From Mauremys mutica (Eukaryota > Chordata > Testudines > Geoemydidae), in NCBI RefSeq assembly GCF_020497125.1, contig NC_059077.1:35539340-35603339 (forward strand): 64,000 nucleotides of DNA. The letters are read 5' to 3'. Below the pieces are notes generated by a model. The model had not been told where the DNA came from. It searched no databases and worked only from the letters and a program-made list of their open reading frames with translations. This document shows positions 1-11,639 of this stretch, one piece after another. The position numbers and the translations under genes are program-made. Position 1 is the first letter of the stretch. The number at the start of each line of letters is the position of its first letter.

Positions 1-109
1 AAATAGGAACAAAACAAATACATTATATTGTAAATGACAGTGATCCAGGAAACCAAAAGCAACTGAGAACATCATCATCTAGGAAAAAAGTTATTCCTTT
101 GATCAAGAG

Positions 110-255
110 CAGTGGTCCCCACAGGCGTCGCTGCCGAAATGACGCCGAATTTCGGCGGCATTTCGGCGGATGCTCGACCGCCAGCCAGGACGTGGGCACA
201 TTTAGATGCCCCCGCGGGTGCCATGGCGCCCGCGGGCACCGCGTTGGGGACCCCG
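110..255. mobile_element. hAT MITE with perfect 8-bp target duplication
   Basis: A GC-rich 146-bp element begins CAGTGGTCCCC and ends GGGGACCCCG. It is flanked by ATCAAGAG at 102-109 and again at 256-263. The 8-bp duplication and CAG-type ends are hAT hallmarks. The 3' half holds a GC palindrome centred on GCCATGGC. It shares its right half with the element at 18382-18850 but lacks that copy's internal tandem units. Confidence 0.85.
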
Positions 256-449
256 ATCAAGAGCATCAACCCCTTCCTATTGAACTGATATCTGACTGCT
301 TTACTAAACATTTCGACACATTCAGAAAAATATGCCCCCAAATAACTATCAACAAACGAGCACAAATTCAGGCTTTCCCATCCCACTGCAGAGGGGAAAC
401 AGGATGTGTGGAGCTCAGTCCAGCTCCACAGGAAACCTGTGCTCCAGTA

Positions 450-582
450 CAGTGGTTTTCAGCTTTTTTTTTATTTGCGAACCCCTACAAAATTTCAAAT
501 GGAGGTGCGAACCCCTTTGGAAATCTTAGACATAGTCTACGGACCCCCCAGGGGTCTGCAGACCACAGGTTGAAAACATTTG
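450..582. mobile_element. hAT MITE, CAGTGGTTTTC ends
   Basis: The 133-bp element starts CAGTGGTTTTCAGC and ends in a decayed inverted copy (GGTTGAAAACATTTG). The flanks CTCCAGTA (442-449) and CTCTAGTG (583-590) match at 6 of 8 positions, consistent with an old 8-bp duplication. Confidence 0.7.
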
Positions 583-602
583 CTCTAGTGTACAGCAAGG
601 GA

Positions 603-1299
603 TTAAGGCTATGCCTACACTTGCAGAGTTTTTGCACTGTCAGTTTCAACAGTGATCGAGAACCGGTAAAAGAAAAGCGCTGGTTTGTGTTCTTACTTAT
701 TTCCACAGGCAGCAGATCATGTTCACATTTGCAGCACTTCCACTGCCGACGAGAACAACACACTGAGGGCAGCTATCCCACAGTGCAGCTCTCCATTTTG
801 AGGCTAGGTCTTGTGGTAAGGGGGGGTTATCCTGGGCATCCTGGGTCCCTACACAGCCTCCTCTCCCCAAACACTGATCAGCTCTAGTAGCTCAGCATTG
901 CTCCAAGTTTGCTCCATGAAGCAGCCATCATCACCTGGCAGGATGATGAGTGAGCACTTGCCAAGAAAAGAGGAAGGGGAGTTTCAAAGTCCCCAGGGCT
1001 TTAGAGAGGGAGGGGCGGATGTCTGTTTACCTGGCATCAGAGCAGCAGAGCTGCGGGCCAGAGTGGTCACCTAGGCACTGTGGGATATCCTCTGGAGGCT
1101 AAAAGCCGTGTAAAAAGGAAGAATGTGTCTTCACTTGCACACCACCACAAAAGTATCACTGGTAAGAGCTGTACGCCTCTTGTAGAGGTGGTTTTCTGTT
1201 TGTGGTGAAACTTCTGAGTAAGTCACTGGCAAGTGTAGACACTCCCACAGTTTTTGTGCAAAAACGGGACTTTAAATGGCAACTGTAGATATGCCTTAA
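603..1299. mobile_element. TTAA-flanked non-autonomous DNA transposon
   Basis: TTAAGGCTATGCCTACACTTGC at 603 is mirrored by AACTGTAGATATGCCTTAA ending at 1299, so the element of about 697 bp sits between two TTAA sites. TTAA targets are used by piggyBac and Kolobok transposases; I cannot tell which applies. No coding sequence was seen inside. Confidence 0.65.
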
Positions 1300-1910
1300 G
1301 AGCATGGTAGAGGCTGACTGGTGGATTGCTACTGTGTTGATCCATCAACCATTACCAGCCATGGAGCAAAGAAGCTACCTGTATTACCCTGGAAAAGTTA
1401 CAAAATGCTCAGTCCAACAGATACATATGGAGAAATGCCAACGTCCAGTACAAGCGAGTATAGTAAAACAATGACCGGATAACACCGCTGATTGGGAACA
1501 AGGTTTGTTGAGAACTTATTTGCACTGAGACCTGGTTACTTCATTCCTCTGAAGTACTGCCCGTGGAATCTGCACTTTTGCAAATTGTTATCTAATAGTA
1601 ATGTTAGCAAAGCTCAACCTACATCTCTGAAATCTTTGTAAGCTTATCACATGTGGACACATATGGACAGTCATATGCGTTGTCATCTCTAACCACACAC
1701 CATCATCAAAGTCATATGTATGTGCAAACACCAGCCATTCTTAGCACATGGCATTGTAATAGAATTCATGACCAAAACCTCCAGCTTCTGAACAATGAGA
1801 TAAAAGAGTAACCCCAATGGCTTAGCCAGTAGTGGGATGCTGTGCAATTCAGTAAGAGACAATCGTATATTAACATATATACTAGTAGAGCAAAAATTTT
1901 TAATTAAAAA
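1300..1910. other. Intronic sequence, nothing recognised
   Basis: AT-rich DNA without a recognised repeat or gene; a poly-A-like tract at 1897-1914 precedes the MIR. Confidence 0.5.
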
Positions 1911-2118
1911 AAAATGGCTTAGTGGCTAAAGCACTGGACTAACACCTGGGTTCTATTTCTGGCTCTGATACTGGCCTGTGGGGTAACTTTGGGCAAATTA
2001 GTTCATCTCAGTGCCTCAGTTTCCCCATCTGTAAATGTGGGTAATGATATCTGTCTCCTTTGCAAAGTGCTGTGAGATCTACTGTTGAAAAGCAGTATAT
2101 AAGAGCTAGATACTATTT
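1911..2118 (+). repeat. MIR (CORE-SINE), nearly full length
   Basis: The sequence follows the MIR layout from the tRNA-related head (ggcttagtggctaaagcact) through the core with the phrase cctcagtttccccatctgta to the tail ending gcagtatataagagctag. It is among the oldest repeats in the window, yet is nearly complete. Confidence 0.85.
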
Positions 2119-2694
2119 TTAAAAACAGAAACTTTGGCAAAAAGCTTCCAATTTCTCACTGACACTTTCTTTTTTTCATCCTTTTGTGACAGAATACAGC
2201 AAAATGCAGAATGCACAGATTGGCTTTTTTCTTCTCTAACTTTTCAAACCTTCCTCAGCTTTGGCAAAGGTACAGTGGGCAAAAGGAAAAAGACAAAAAT
2301 GAAAAAGTGGGTAAACCCCCCCGCAACTTCCAGACATCATTCAATCTATTGCATTCCGTGGTAAAAAGGGAGGGAGAAAAAAAAGAAAGGGACCCCCCCC
2401 CCAGTCACATTAACGTTTGTCAAAAAAGTTCCATTAAAAATGAAAAAGTGCAAAATCATTCTGCTTTAGATCAAAAATGACTTTGAATTTTTTCATAAAA
2501 CTGTTTTCCTTTGTTTTGACCAGCTCTATATACTACTACATTACTGTTTTTCCTGTCAAGTATGGAAAATCAATATTAAGGGGAAAAATAAGTGATTTGT
2601 TTTACAAGTAAAAAAATACTAAAATGTAGCAATTCTCTCTCTCCAGCATACCAAACTTCATTGTGTCTAGAACGCAAAGCTCTGGCTGAGATAT
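2119..2694. other. Intronic sequence, nothing recognised
   Basis: Contains T-rich and A-rich runs and a C-run at 2393-2402. No gene or named repeat was identified. Confidence 0.5.
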
Positions 2695-2998
2695 TTGGCA
2701 TTTGTGGTCTGGCCTGTACTTGGAAGGCTTTGCTGGTATAGCTATGCCCGTATACTATCCTGGCAAAGTGCTCCAACTGTGGTGCAGCTTACACTGGCAA
2801 AACGTGCTTTTGCCAGGATAGCTTACTCCAGCCCCAACCGAGTGAAATAATATGTACTGACAACACCACAGCTTTGGCAGTACAACTGCATCTACACCAG
2901 GGGCTTTTGTTGGCACAGCTACTTTGGTTGCAAATCACACCTCATTACAAACTTGACTGACACAGCCTTGCTGGCAACAATTTGACCTGGCCTTCGCC
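2695..2998. mobile_element. Non-autonomous DNA transposon fragment (palindromic MITE)
   Basis: The block repeats the phrase gctggtatagctat in both orientations (for example 2732-2745 and, inverted, near 2815-2826) together with 'tacaccaggggcttttgttgg'-type wording. This resembles the abundant palindromic MITE family of turtle genomes whose ends read gtctacac. The termini are too decayed to place exactly. Confidence 0.55.
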
Positions 2999-4513
2999 TC
3001 AAACTGTAGGACTGGCCAGAAAGGCTAGAGCCAGGCAATACTTGACACAAAATATAACAATTGAAAAGGATAGCCAAATAAGCAATCATGCATAAGACTT
3101 ATAGGATGTGTTTTTTCCTTTGGAATTTGTCTCAGACTGTCAATATAAACAAGAACTGCTTCTTGTATAGGTCAAATATCTTTTTATAGTGTTGCTGCTC
3201 AAACACAAAGCAGCAAACGTGATATTTTAATGTATTTTTTTGCTAACCAAATGATGGTTACAGCCTAAAGTGGACACACATGTTTATGTGACAGAAATAA
3301 AAATAAGCACATGTTTACTTAGACTTCACAGAGCTGTACAACTGAAGGAATTGCTATAAGAAACCTTTGAGACATGTAAGTGTTTGTTTAGAAACCTAAT
3401 TAAAATTCCTTAGGCAGTATTTCAAGTAGAAAGGGAAAGTGCCTGCACATTTATTTATATTTCAATCAATTAAATCTATACATTCACTGACATTTGAGAC
3501 AGTGAAATAAACAACAGTATTTTTTTATTTGAATCTTAAAATAATACTGTGTTCTTGTATAATGTTTGTGATTGTTTGTACATTCAAATCATCATAGCAC
3601 TTTTGCCAGATTCCATATAATTTGATCAAACAGCAATGATAAAGAACTTTATATTTGAAATAAAGCTAGGCTGTTCTGATAAAGAGCTGCCCTTATTCTC
3701 CTTAAAAATATCAAGCATTTCTAAAGCCAAACCGACAGTAAGTATGACTACCTTTATTTTACCTCACTGAATACTACATTTGACGTTGGTCTTGAAAAGA
3801 AAGAATTGTATTTAACATTTAATAATACAAACAAATTAAAAATAATGCCAACAATTGTTTGTAAAGTCTGACAGCAGTTTAGAAAATTAACTTTGAATTA
3901 ATAGATGTTGTTATTCATCATTATCATTATTTTGGTAGCACTCACAATATGATAGAGACTGTTTTTAGGACTTAGGAAGTCACAACCCCTGTTGAAAAGG
4001 CTTTCCAATTAGAAAGTGAAGCAACATACAAAGGATGGGGGGGAGGGATACAATCACAGATCCCAATCCTACAGAACCTTGCATACAATATCTAACTTTG
4101 GGCACAAGTAGTCTCATTAAGCATAATGATACGTAGCATAATTTTGTAAAATTGTATTGGTAAAGAGGGAAGATTTCCTCTTAAGCAGAGCTAGATATAC
4201 TATATTACATGAAGCATGACAATGGATAAGTCTTATATTTGTTTTCCTAGTTAATACAACTGCAATTGCTTTTGTTATTAAGATAAGTGTTCAATCTTCA
4301 ATAAAATAAAATAAAATAAAAATAAAAATGACATGTCTCAATAATATCCTCCAGCAAGGCATTTTGGGCTGGGAAATATTTTTTTCCTCATACTGTACTT
4401 CTAAATGACAAGGATTTTTGGAACTGTAACTTAAAAAAAATAAACCTTAACATACCTGGGGGAGAGCCCAGATAGAACAGCGATCAGTTTATCAGAAATA
4501 CTACACATTAGAC
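2999..4513. other. Intronic sequence with a (TAAAA)n microsatellite
   Basis: AT-rich stretch. The only structure seen is the short A-rich pentanucleotide repeat at 4300-4328. Confidence 0.5.
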
Positions 4514-4823
4514 CAGGGGTAGGCAACCTATGGCACGCATGCCGAAGGCGGCACGCGAGCTGATTTTCAGTGGCACTCACACTGCGCGGGTCCTGACCAC
4601 CGGTCTGGGGGGCTCTGCATTTTAATTTAATTTTAAATTAAGCTTCTTAAACATTTTAAAACCTTATTTACTTTACATACAACAATAGCTTAGTTTTATA
4701 TTGTAGACTTATAGAAAGAGACCTTCTAAAAACATTAAAATGTATGACTGGCACACGGAACCTTAAATTAGAGTGAATAATTGAAAACTTGGCACACCAC
4801 TTCTGAAAGGTTGCCAACCCCTG
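4514..4823. mobile_element. hAT MITE with perfect 8-bp target duplication
   Basis: The 310-bp element begins CAGGGGTAGGCAACC and ends GGTTGCCAACCCCTG, an almost perfect inverted repeat. CATTAGAC flanks it at 4506-4513 and 4824-4831. The intact duplication and clean ends suggest one of the younger insertions. Confidence 0.92.
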
Positions 4824-4831
4824 CATTAGAC

Positions 4832-6616
4832 TAAACAGAGCACTACAAGAAAATTAGCTCCTCCCAGCAGCTTGGAAGTTCCTGTACAGAGGTTCTTGTT
4901 AGAGATAGGACAGTTACAGGTTTTAGCTATTTGTGGTTTCTACTACAATTAGGCAAATTAAATGTCACACTGCTCCACTGTACTACACTTGGCTAAATGT
5001 TTTGAGAACAAATTATGACAAAAAGTCATTAAATTTGGGGAAACATTTACATCACACCCACACCAAAACCTACCAATTGTCTCAATGGGTGAAATATAAT
5101 ATTGTCATTAACTAGAGCTGGTTACCATGAGAATGTTGCAGCCATGCAATGTCAATAATTCAGTCATCAGTGAAATAATATTACCATCTGAAGGTCAGCT
5201 AACAGATTTCAGGGAAGAGTGTCATGATTTTGGGAAGAAAAACTGCTTGCGACAAGATCTAAAGTGGTGATGGTTTTACAATACGTCATTTCCTAGTTAT
5301 TCATCTCCAGCACTTTCCAAAAGGAATAATAGATTGCTTCACAGCTGTGAAATTCCTGCCCGCCAAAAATGTGATTGTAATCAGTGTCTACACATCAAAG
5401 ATGAATGATGGTACTGCCAATAAATATGAGTAATGACTTAATGGAAACTTAGACCTATAAAGCTGGATGTCAAGATTAATTTGGAAGGGGTCTGGGTATG
5501 GCATTAACATAAACAGCATGTGTTGAAACCCTGGCCAAAGCAGTAAGGAATTTAGTCAGCAGAGTGAACATCATTTCATTGAGTGACTGCAGTATCTGTG
5601 TTGATGCAAATGTCAAGATTTTATGAAGTCATCCACCAATACCACTGGGGCCCAAATAGTTCAAGACATTTCTCCAACTCAGATCTGTGACCCTTAAAGC
5701 CTGAAAAACAAATGTCAGCAAGTAACCTACTACGCTGCTTTTTTTACTAGACAGGAAACCAGTTCCTGAGGCAACAATGTCTAAGTCACTTCTTTGTATG
5801 ATTTCTCAGATGGCCTGGAGTATGAATGGCATCCAACTTATACGGCCACTACTGTCATACGCTAAGCTAGACTATCTTGTTTCTCACTTTAAAAGTATGG
5901 AATTCAGTACAGATGGTACTAGGAACTGAGTACCACAGGATGAGAGGGACATTTAAAGCAGAGGCAAGAACACACAATGGCTTAGCCAGAGTTTCCAATA
6001 AGGCAATTAAAGAAAATATACTTCTGCAAACTAAGATGGAAATGTCACAGAACTAGATCTGGGCTAACATCAGCAGCAGACTTTGGCCCATAGACATATT
6101 GGTAAAGAAGACCTGGCTAATTTGCTTTAGAAATCTGTAACTTTTATAACACTAAGTAATCAAGACTGTATTTTTAAAATACCTAATACAATGGGCATTT
6201 GTAATAACTTCCCAAATGGATCACGAGTACGGTTTGAGCCAGAAACTTTAGGATGGCAGCACAGGCCTCTATCAGTTGAGCTAAAGGAACTATCACATTA
6301 ACAGGCAGTGACAGTAGGCTGGTGAACCAGCCACTAGAGGTGGGGTGGGACTCAGCATACTGACACAGTAGGTTACACTTGTAGTAACCATCCTATTTTA
6401 TAGACACAGATTGACTAGGTTCTAGCCTCGGTGAGGTTAATGGCAAAACTCCCATTGACTTCAGTGGGATCAGGATTTCATCTCTAGGTTCTATCTCAGC
6501 TCCACCAAACTCTGAAGAAAATTCTAACTTGGAAAAAGATCCTGTATGCTATGTAAATTTTCAGCAGACTGCAAGTTGTGTGTGTGTGGAACCTAGGGGT
6601 CAAAATGGGCCTTACA
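4832..6616. other. Intronic sequence with one old palindromic repeat remnant
   Basis: Mostly unrecognised. Positions 6425-6490 carry cccattgacttcagtggga, a fragment of the dispersed palindromic motif also seen at 28.2, 34.3, 38.9, 46.3 and 57.5 kb. Confidence 0.5.
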
Positions 6617-7052
6617 GAGTAGGTCTACATGGCATATTAACCTCAGGCTCTGACTCAGATTTAAATCCAAACTCCCATTCTATCCATAGATAAATTAGTC
6701 TGAGCCAGGCCAGGAACTCTTCATGACCCAGGGCTGCGGACCCTGCTAGGGGGGTGGGTCAGAGTCCAAGTTCCATAGTGACATGGGTCAGAGCCCAGGT
6801 ATTTTGCAGTATGGATGCAACTCAAGTCCAGGTCACCAGACTTGGTTGTGGAGAGTCTGACAACTCTATCCCACAATCTCCTGGGGAGGGTTCCCAGCCC
6901 TTCATTGCCAAAACTTGCCAGTTGCTTCCTGGGAGGTTGGACACAACCTCCTGGTTCAAATGCAGCTGCTCTGCATTTAACCCTTTGTTTCCAGTGCTCA
7001 ACTGGAAACACAGCCAACACAGATATGTGTTAGCTATGGCCAACAGCAAGAT

Positions 7053-7265
7053 GAAGTGCAGCACCAAGCACAATGCTAGCTGGCCAGAGGAATGCAGCCA
7101 GATTCTGGTTAACCTCTTATGATTAGACAGCAGAACAATGCAGCGAGCAGATCAAGCAGCTGAAGACAGAGTACTGCAAAGTCAAGGATGCTAACGGCAT
7201 CTCTGGGAACACCCTGTCTTCCTGCTTCTTTTAGAAGGACTTTGACCAGGTACTGGGAACTATAC
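7053..7265 (+). pseudogene. Harbinger accessory Myb/SANT-like protein remnant
   Basis: Around 7074-7120 the plus strand reads SWPEECSQILVNLL, and after a frameshift 7133-7261 reads EQCSEQIKQLKTEYCKVKDA and continues with G-x-S-G-N and a C-x-x-F-like end before KDFDQVLG. This is the pattern of the Myb/SANT-like DNA-binding domain that accompanies Harbinger transposases. The frameshift and a TAG at 7232 show it is dead. Position at the left of the element, facing the transposase, supports the call. A CR1 tail then interrupts it, and possible C-terminal remnants lie at 10530-11200. Confidence 0.65.
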
Positions 7266-7348
7266 TGAGCACTGAGTCCCTAATGTGCATGAGTGTCTGT
7301 TGAGTGGGGATGGCATCGTTATAACCCCAAGGTCAGGTACTACCAGAG

Positions 7349-7472
7349 GAGAGGTTTTTAAGGTCAGGCTTGACAAAAGCCCTGGCTGGGATGATTTAGT
7401 CAGGGATTGGTCCTGCTTTGAGCAGGGGGTTGGACTAGATGACCTCCTGAGCTCCCTTCTATGATTCTATGA
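7349..7472 (+). mobile_element. CR1 LINE 3' end
   Basis: A severely 5'-truncated copy runs from gaggtttttaaggtcaggc to the terminal ctatgattctatga. It is inserted in the Harbinger accessory region. Confidence 0.9.
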
Positions 7473-8330
7473 AAGCCAGCTGCCAGATGAAGGGCAAGAA
7501 ATGACCCTGGAGTTGAGGCCAGCCATCAAAAGGCTATGCCACCAGAGCAGCTACAGCATATCCTGGATGACCTATTTGGAGACAACTCTGGGCAGCTGCC
7601 CACTACATAATTGGCATCAGAACAAGCACCACCTAAGTAAGTTTCTGCAGCCCGGTAAGTTTCTCCAGCCATATATATAGTTATTAATGTATGGACGGGA
7701 GGGATTTCCCACTTACAGGCCTATTAAGTTATTAATACAAGATGCAATTTGTGGTGTTCTGTTCAGGGCAAACGCAGGCCACACCTTCCCTCCCCCCCAA
7801 AATGGACACCATGAAAAGATGGGGGTGGGGGAATAAACAAGCAAGTATGAATTTTTTTTTACTAGTTACTTGCTGGTTGTTAAGTATGGATTGCGGCTCC
7901 ACAATTCACAGGCTCACAAACCCTCATCTAATACAGCACACCTTATAAATGAGCCACACGTGCACAGTGGAAGACTATGTGAACGGAGTCCCCAAAAACA
8001 TGGCCGTTATGTGTCCAAACAAAACCAGTGTGTGTATTTGGTCCATTGCTTACTTTAATGTCTGAGTACAAACTACAGTCAGTCTGTGTTAGGAGTCCCA
8101 GTAGCTGGCAGTCATTTGGATTTTTGCATGGACACAGAGTACTTGTACGGAGGCTGTACCGCGTATCCATGGTAATTCAGCATCTTGTTTTTACCACTGC
8201 AAGATACAGTGTTGCTGTAAGTACTGATAAAAAGGACTTAAGTATAAGTACCATGTATACCATTGCAGAAGTATTTATGAGTACAAGTATGTGCTTATGT
8301 ATTTATAAGTAAAAGTACAAGTGCAAATAA
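7473..8330. other. Harbinger interior, degraded
   Basis: Positions 7473-7640 may still be accessory-gene sequence. Positions 8212-8330 are rich in AAGTAC/AAGTAT motifs that recur at 9880-9990, suggesting an older insertion split by the CR1. No open gene is supported. Confidence 0.4.
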
Positions 8331-9450
8331 ATAGGATGAAATTCAATAAGGACAAATGCAAAGTAAGGAAGGAACAATCAGTTGCATGCATACAAAATGG
8401 GACATGACTGCCTAGGAAGGAGCAAGGGATCTGGGTGCCATAATGGATCACAAGCTATATGAGAGTCAACGGTGTAACACTGTTGCAAAATAAAGCAAAC
8501 ATCATTCTGAGGTGTATTAGCAGGAGTATTGTAAGCAAGACACGAGAAGTAATTCTTCTGCTCTACTCTGCACGGATTAGGCCTCAGCTGGAGTATTGTG
8601 TCCAGTTCTGGGCACATACTTCAGGAAAGATGTGAACAAATTAAAGAAAGTCCAGAGAAGAGCAACAAAAATGATTAAAGGTCTAGAAAACATGACTTAT
8701 GAGGGAAGATTGAAAAAATTGGGTTTGTTTAGTCTGGAGCAGAGAAGACTGAGAGGAGACATGCTAACAGTTTTCAAGTACATAAAAGGTTGTTACAAGG
8801 AGGAGGGAGAAAAAATGTTCTTGTTAATCTCTGAGGAGAGGACAAGCAATAGGCTTAAATTGCAGCAAGGACAGTTTAGATTGGAGATTAGGAAAAACTT
8901 CTAACTTTCAGGGTGGTTAAGCACTGGAATAAATTGTATAGGGAGGCTGTGAAATCTCCACCAGATTTTTAAGAGCAGGTTAGACAAACAGCTGTCAGGG
9001 ATGGTCTAGATCAGGGATTCTCAACCTTTTTCATTCTGAGGCCCCTCCCCCCCAACATGCTATAAAAACTCCACAGTCCACCTGTGCCACAACAGGTTTT
9101 CCACATATAAAAGCCAGGTCTGGCATTAGGGGACAGCAAGCAGGGCAATTGCCTGGGACCCCATGCCACAGGGTCCCCCAGAAAGCTAAGTTGCTCAGGC
9201 TTTGGCTTCAGCCCCAGGTGGTGGGGCTCAGGGCCCCAGGCTTCAGCCCCATGAAGTAGGGCTTCGGCTTTCTGCTCTGGGCCCCAGCGAGTTTAACGCT
9301 GGCCCTGCTTGGAGGAACCCCTGAAACCAGCTCGCAGCCCCTGGACCTCTGGTTGAGAACCACTGGTCTAGATAATACTTAGTCCTGCCATGAGTGAGGG
9401 GACTGGACTAGATGACCTCTCGAGGTCCCCTCCAGTCCTATGATTCTATA
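8331..9450 (+). mobile_element. CR1 LINE 3' portion, interrupted by a hAT element
   Basis: The copy starts at aggatgaaattcaataaggac and covers the end of the reverse-transcriptase ORF (8596-8904 translates to the CR1 C-terminal region with VQRRATKMIKGLENMTYEGR) and the 3' UTR, ending cctatgattctata at 9450. It is split at 9011 by the hAT element. The reading frame is broken in several places. Confidence 0.92.
9012..9365. mobile_element. hAT MITE with perfect 8-bp target duplication, inside CR1
   Basis: The element starts CAGGGATTCTCAACC and ends GGTTGAGAACCACTG, 354 bp. GTCTAGAT is duplicated at 9004-9011 and 9366-9373. Removing it rejoins CR1 3' UTR, so it is younger than the CR1. Confidence 0.93.
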
Positions 9451-11600
9451 CTTTCAACTGCTGTATTATATGAATTACCTCATCTAGGATAAGAATTAGC
9501 TTATCTATTTTTTTCGCTGGACACTGGTTTATCACAGTCATCGCTGTAGAACAGTATCCAAACAGGGAGCCTGGTACTTTGGGGTTTCTCCAGACACTGT
9601 GAATAAGGCTCCCCACGGCTGCTGGATTGGGGAACAACTCTCCCTGCTGCTGGCTGTAGTGACCAATGAGAAATAAAGGGCGAGTGGCTGCCCACCTCCC
9701 TGGCTGGTGCAGCAGCCTGGCCAACCAAAGAAAGCCTGGCAGCCAGAACTCAGCGCCTGGAGCTCCCAAGCCAAGACAGTGGGTACTGGGGGCTAACTAG
9801 AGTCCAGACCAGTTAGGAGGGATGTAGTTGTTTAAAACAAAACCAACAATTTTTTTAAAAAATACTTGCAGATAAAAAAAAGAGTTGCCTACACTTCAAG
9901 TTTCTTTAAAATGTACTTAAATACAAGTATGTAGAGTATTTCAAAATAATTAAGTATGTACCTAAGTACAAATGTTCATGGAAATACTGTTTGCTGGTGC
10001 TGAAAGCAAAAGTTTCACCAAGTAGGAACTCCGGATGGTTGGCTATGTTACAGGGCAGTGCATACATATTAGAGCTGCCTCCAACTCACAAGCCCCCTCC
10101 ATTCTGAGATGTCCTTGTCAGTCACTAAATATCTCCTTGGCATACACAGCTGGCTGTCCTAGAATAGAAGTTCATGCTTCCCTGGGGACCTCCAGAATAT
10201 CAATGGATTCCAGAGCTTCCCCTGACATCACTGCAAAACCATAGCTTGTAACTAGACCACTCATAAAGTCACCCCCAGCCACAGGAATATTGAAATAATT
10301 TTAGCTGAATTTTGTATGTGTGTCTTAGCATGATATGTGCTGGTTTCCAGTGATCTTTCAAAGTAGGTCTGAAGTGGATAGTGTTATGTGCGTCAACAGA
10401 CTATTGATAAAACGTATCATCTTTTGAGCTTGAAAAAGAACAGCCTTTTTCATAAAGTTTGAAATGTAATTTTTTTTTATCATGGTCAGGCAATAATGTC
10501 CTCTTTCTCCATTCTAGGCCCTTCCACCTCCACAGGGCAAAACACACAGCATCAGGGGTAAGGACCAACCGGGAAAGAGAGAGAAAGAGAGAGAGAGTCT
10601 GAGATGAGCTGATGGAAGAGCTGCTAGATAAAAAAACTAAACAGATATTTGTCCAGAATGATCATAAGGAGTACCAAAAATGGTAAGAATACATGCAGGG
10701 CAGAAAGCGAGAGAGGCTGCACAACCTGAGGACTGGTGGACAGATGCTTGTATCATGACCACAGGTTGAGGGAAAGAGACAGAGCACAGCAGTTTGAGTG
10801 ATTACTTGAGATAATGGCTACCAGATTGCAGGCTTCAGTGCAGCCTTCAGGTCTTGCTCTGATCCACATGGTCTGAGTCCCCTCATCACAACAGTCTCCT
10901 GAACAGCATGTATCCTTTGGACAATTCAGGGGTTGGCTGGACCATGTTACAGGCAATGAACAGTAGCACATGGAACAGACAAATGTAACCTATGCATTCC
11001 ATCCACTTCTGTCCAGTTGCAGCCTGCATGTGACAAACATGCCAGAAATGCCAAGGGAACAGTGGGACAGGGAACAATCAGGTATAGTTGGGCATATCAT
11101 TTGGGCACATGTACCTATGACTTTTTTTGGCATCATGTTTTTTTACTGTGCTGTTACTATGATGACAGCTGGTCTGCCTTCCTGGTTTTTGCACTAAGTA
11201 CCCATGTAAAAAAATGCTGAATTTGCACACAAGGCAAGTTTTATTATATGAAATGGTACAAGTGGCATAAACTTTAATGAACCCCATCAAATGCACAATC
11301 TCTAACTTTAACAATACAAATATACAAACTGTCATCACATTAATCCATGAACTGTGAGTTGCAGTACATGGCCAGTATTGATAAAGTGCATGACATCTCC
11401 ATACATTGCATGAAAGTGTTTACAGAACTCATAATACACAGTACCAATACATTTACAAAAATCTTCCCACAGCTGGCCTGCATGCATACAAGGCACAATA
11501 CCATTTCTTCACCCCCATGCACAGGACCATGCAAACCCATTATGTGGGCGCAAAAAGTATCCCTGATTTCTTTTGCACATCTGGATCCAGATCCAGTCAT
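9451..11600. other. Harbinger interior and unassigned sequence
   Basis: Holds AAGTAC-rich DNA (9880-9990), a GA-rich microsatellite (10571-10597) and possible C-terminal remains of the accessory gene at about 10530-11200. I cannot support a functional ORF. Confidence 0.4.
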
Positions 11601-11639
11601 GACAAGTGCACAGTCTGGCTTGTGTATCTGTTCAGATGT

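Noticed and set aside
99..887. 262-codon open frame on plus
   Set aside because: It crosses two MITEs with target duplications and enters a third, and has no recognisable domain. It is a chance frame.
10571..10597. GA-rich repeat as a regulatory element
   Set aside because: A short simple repeat inside a dead transposon; nothing points to a GAGA-type function.
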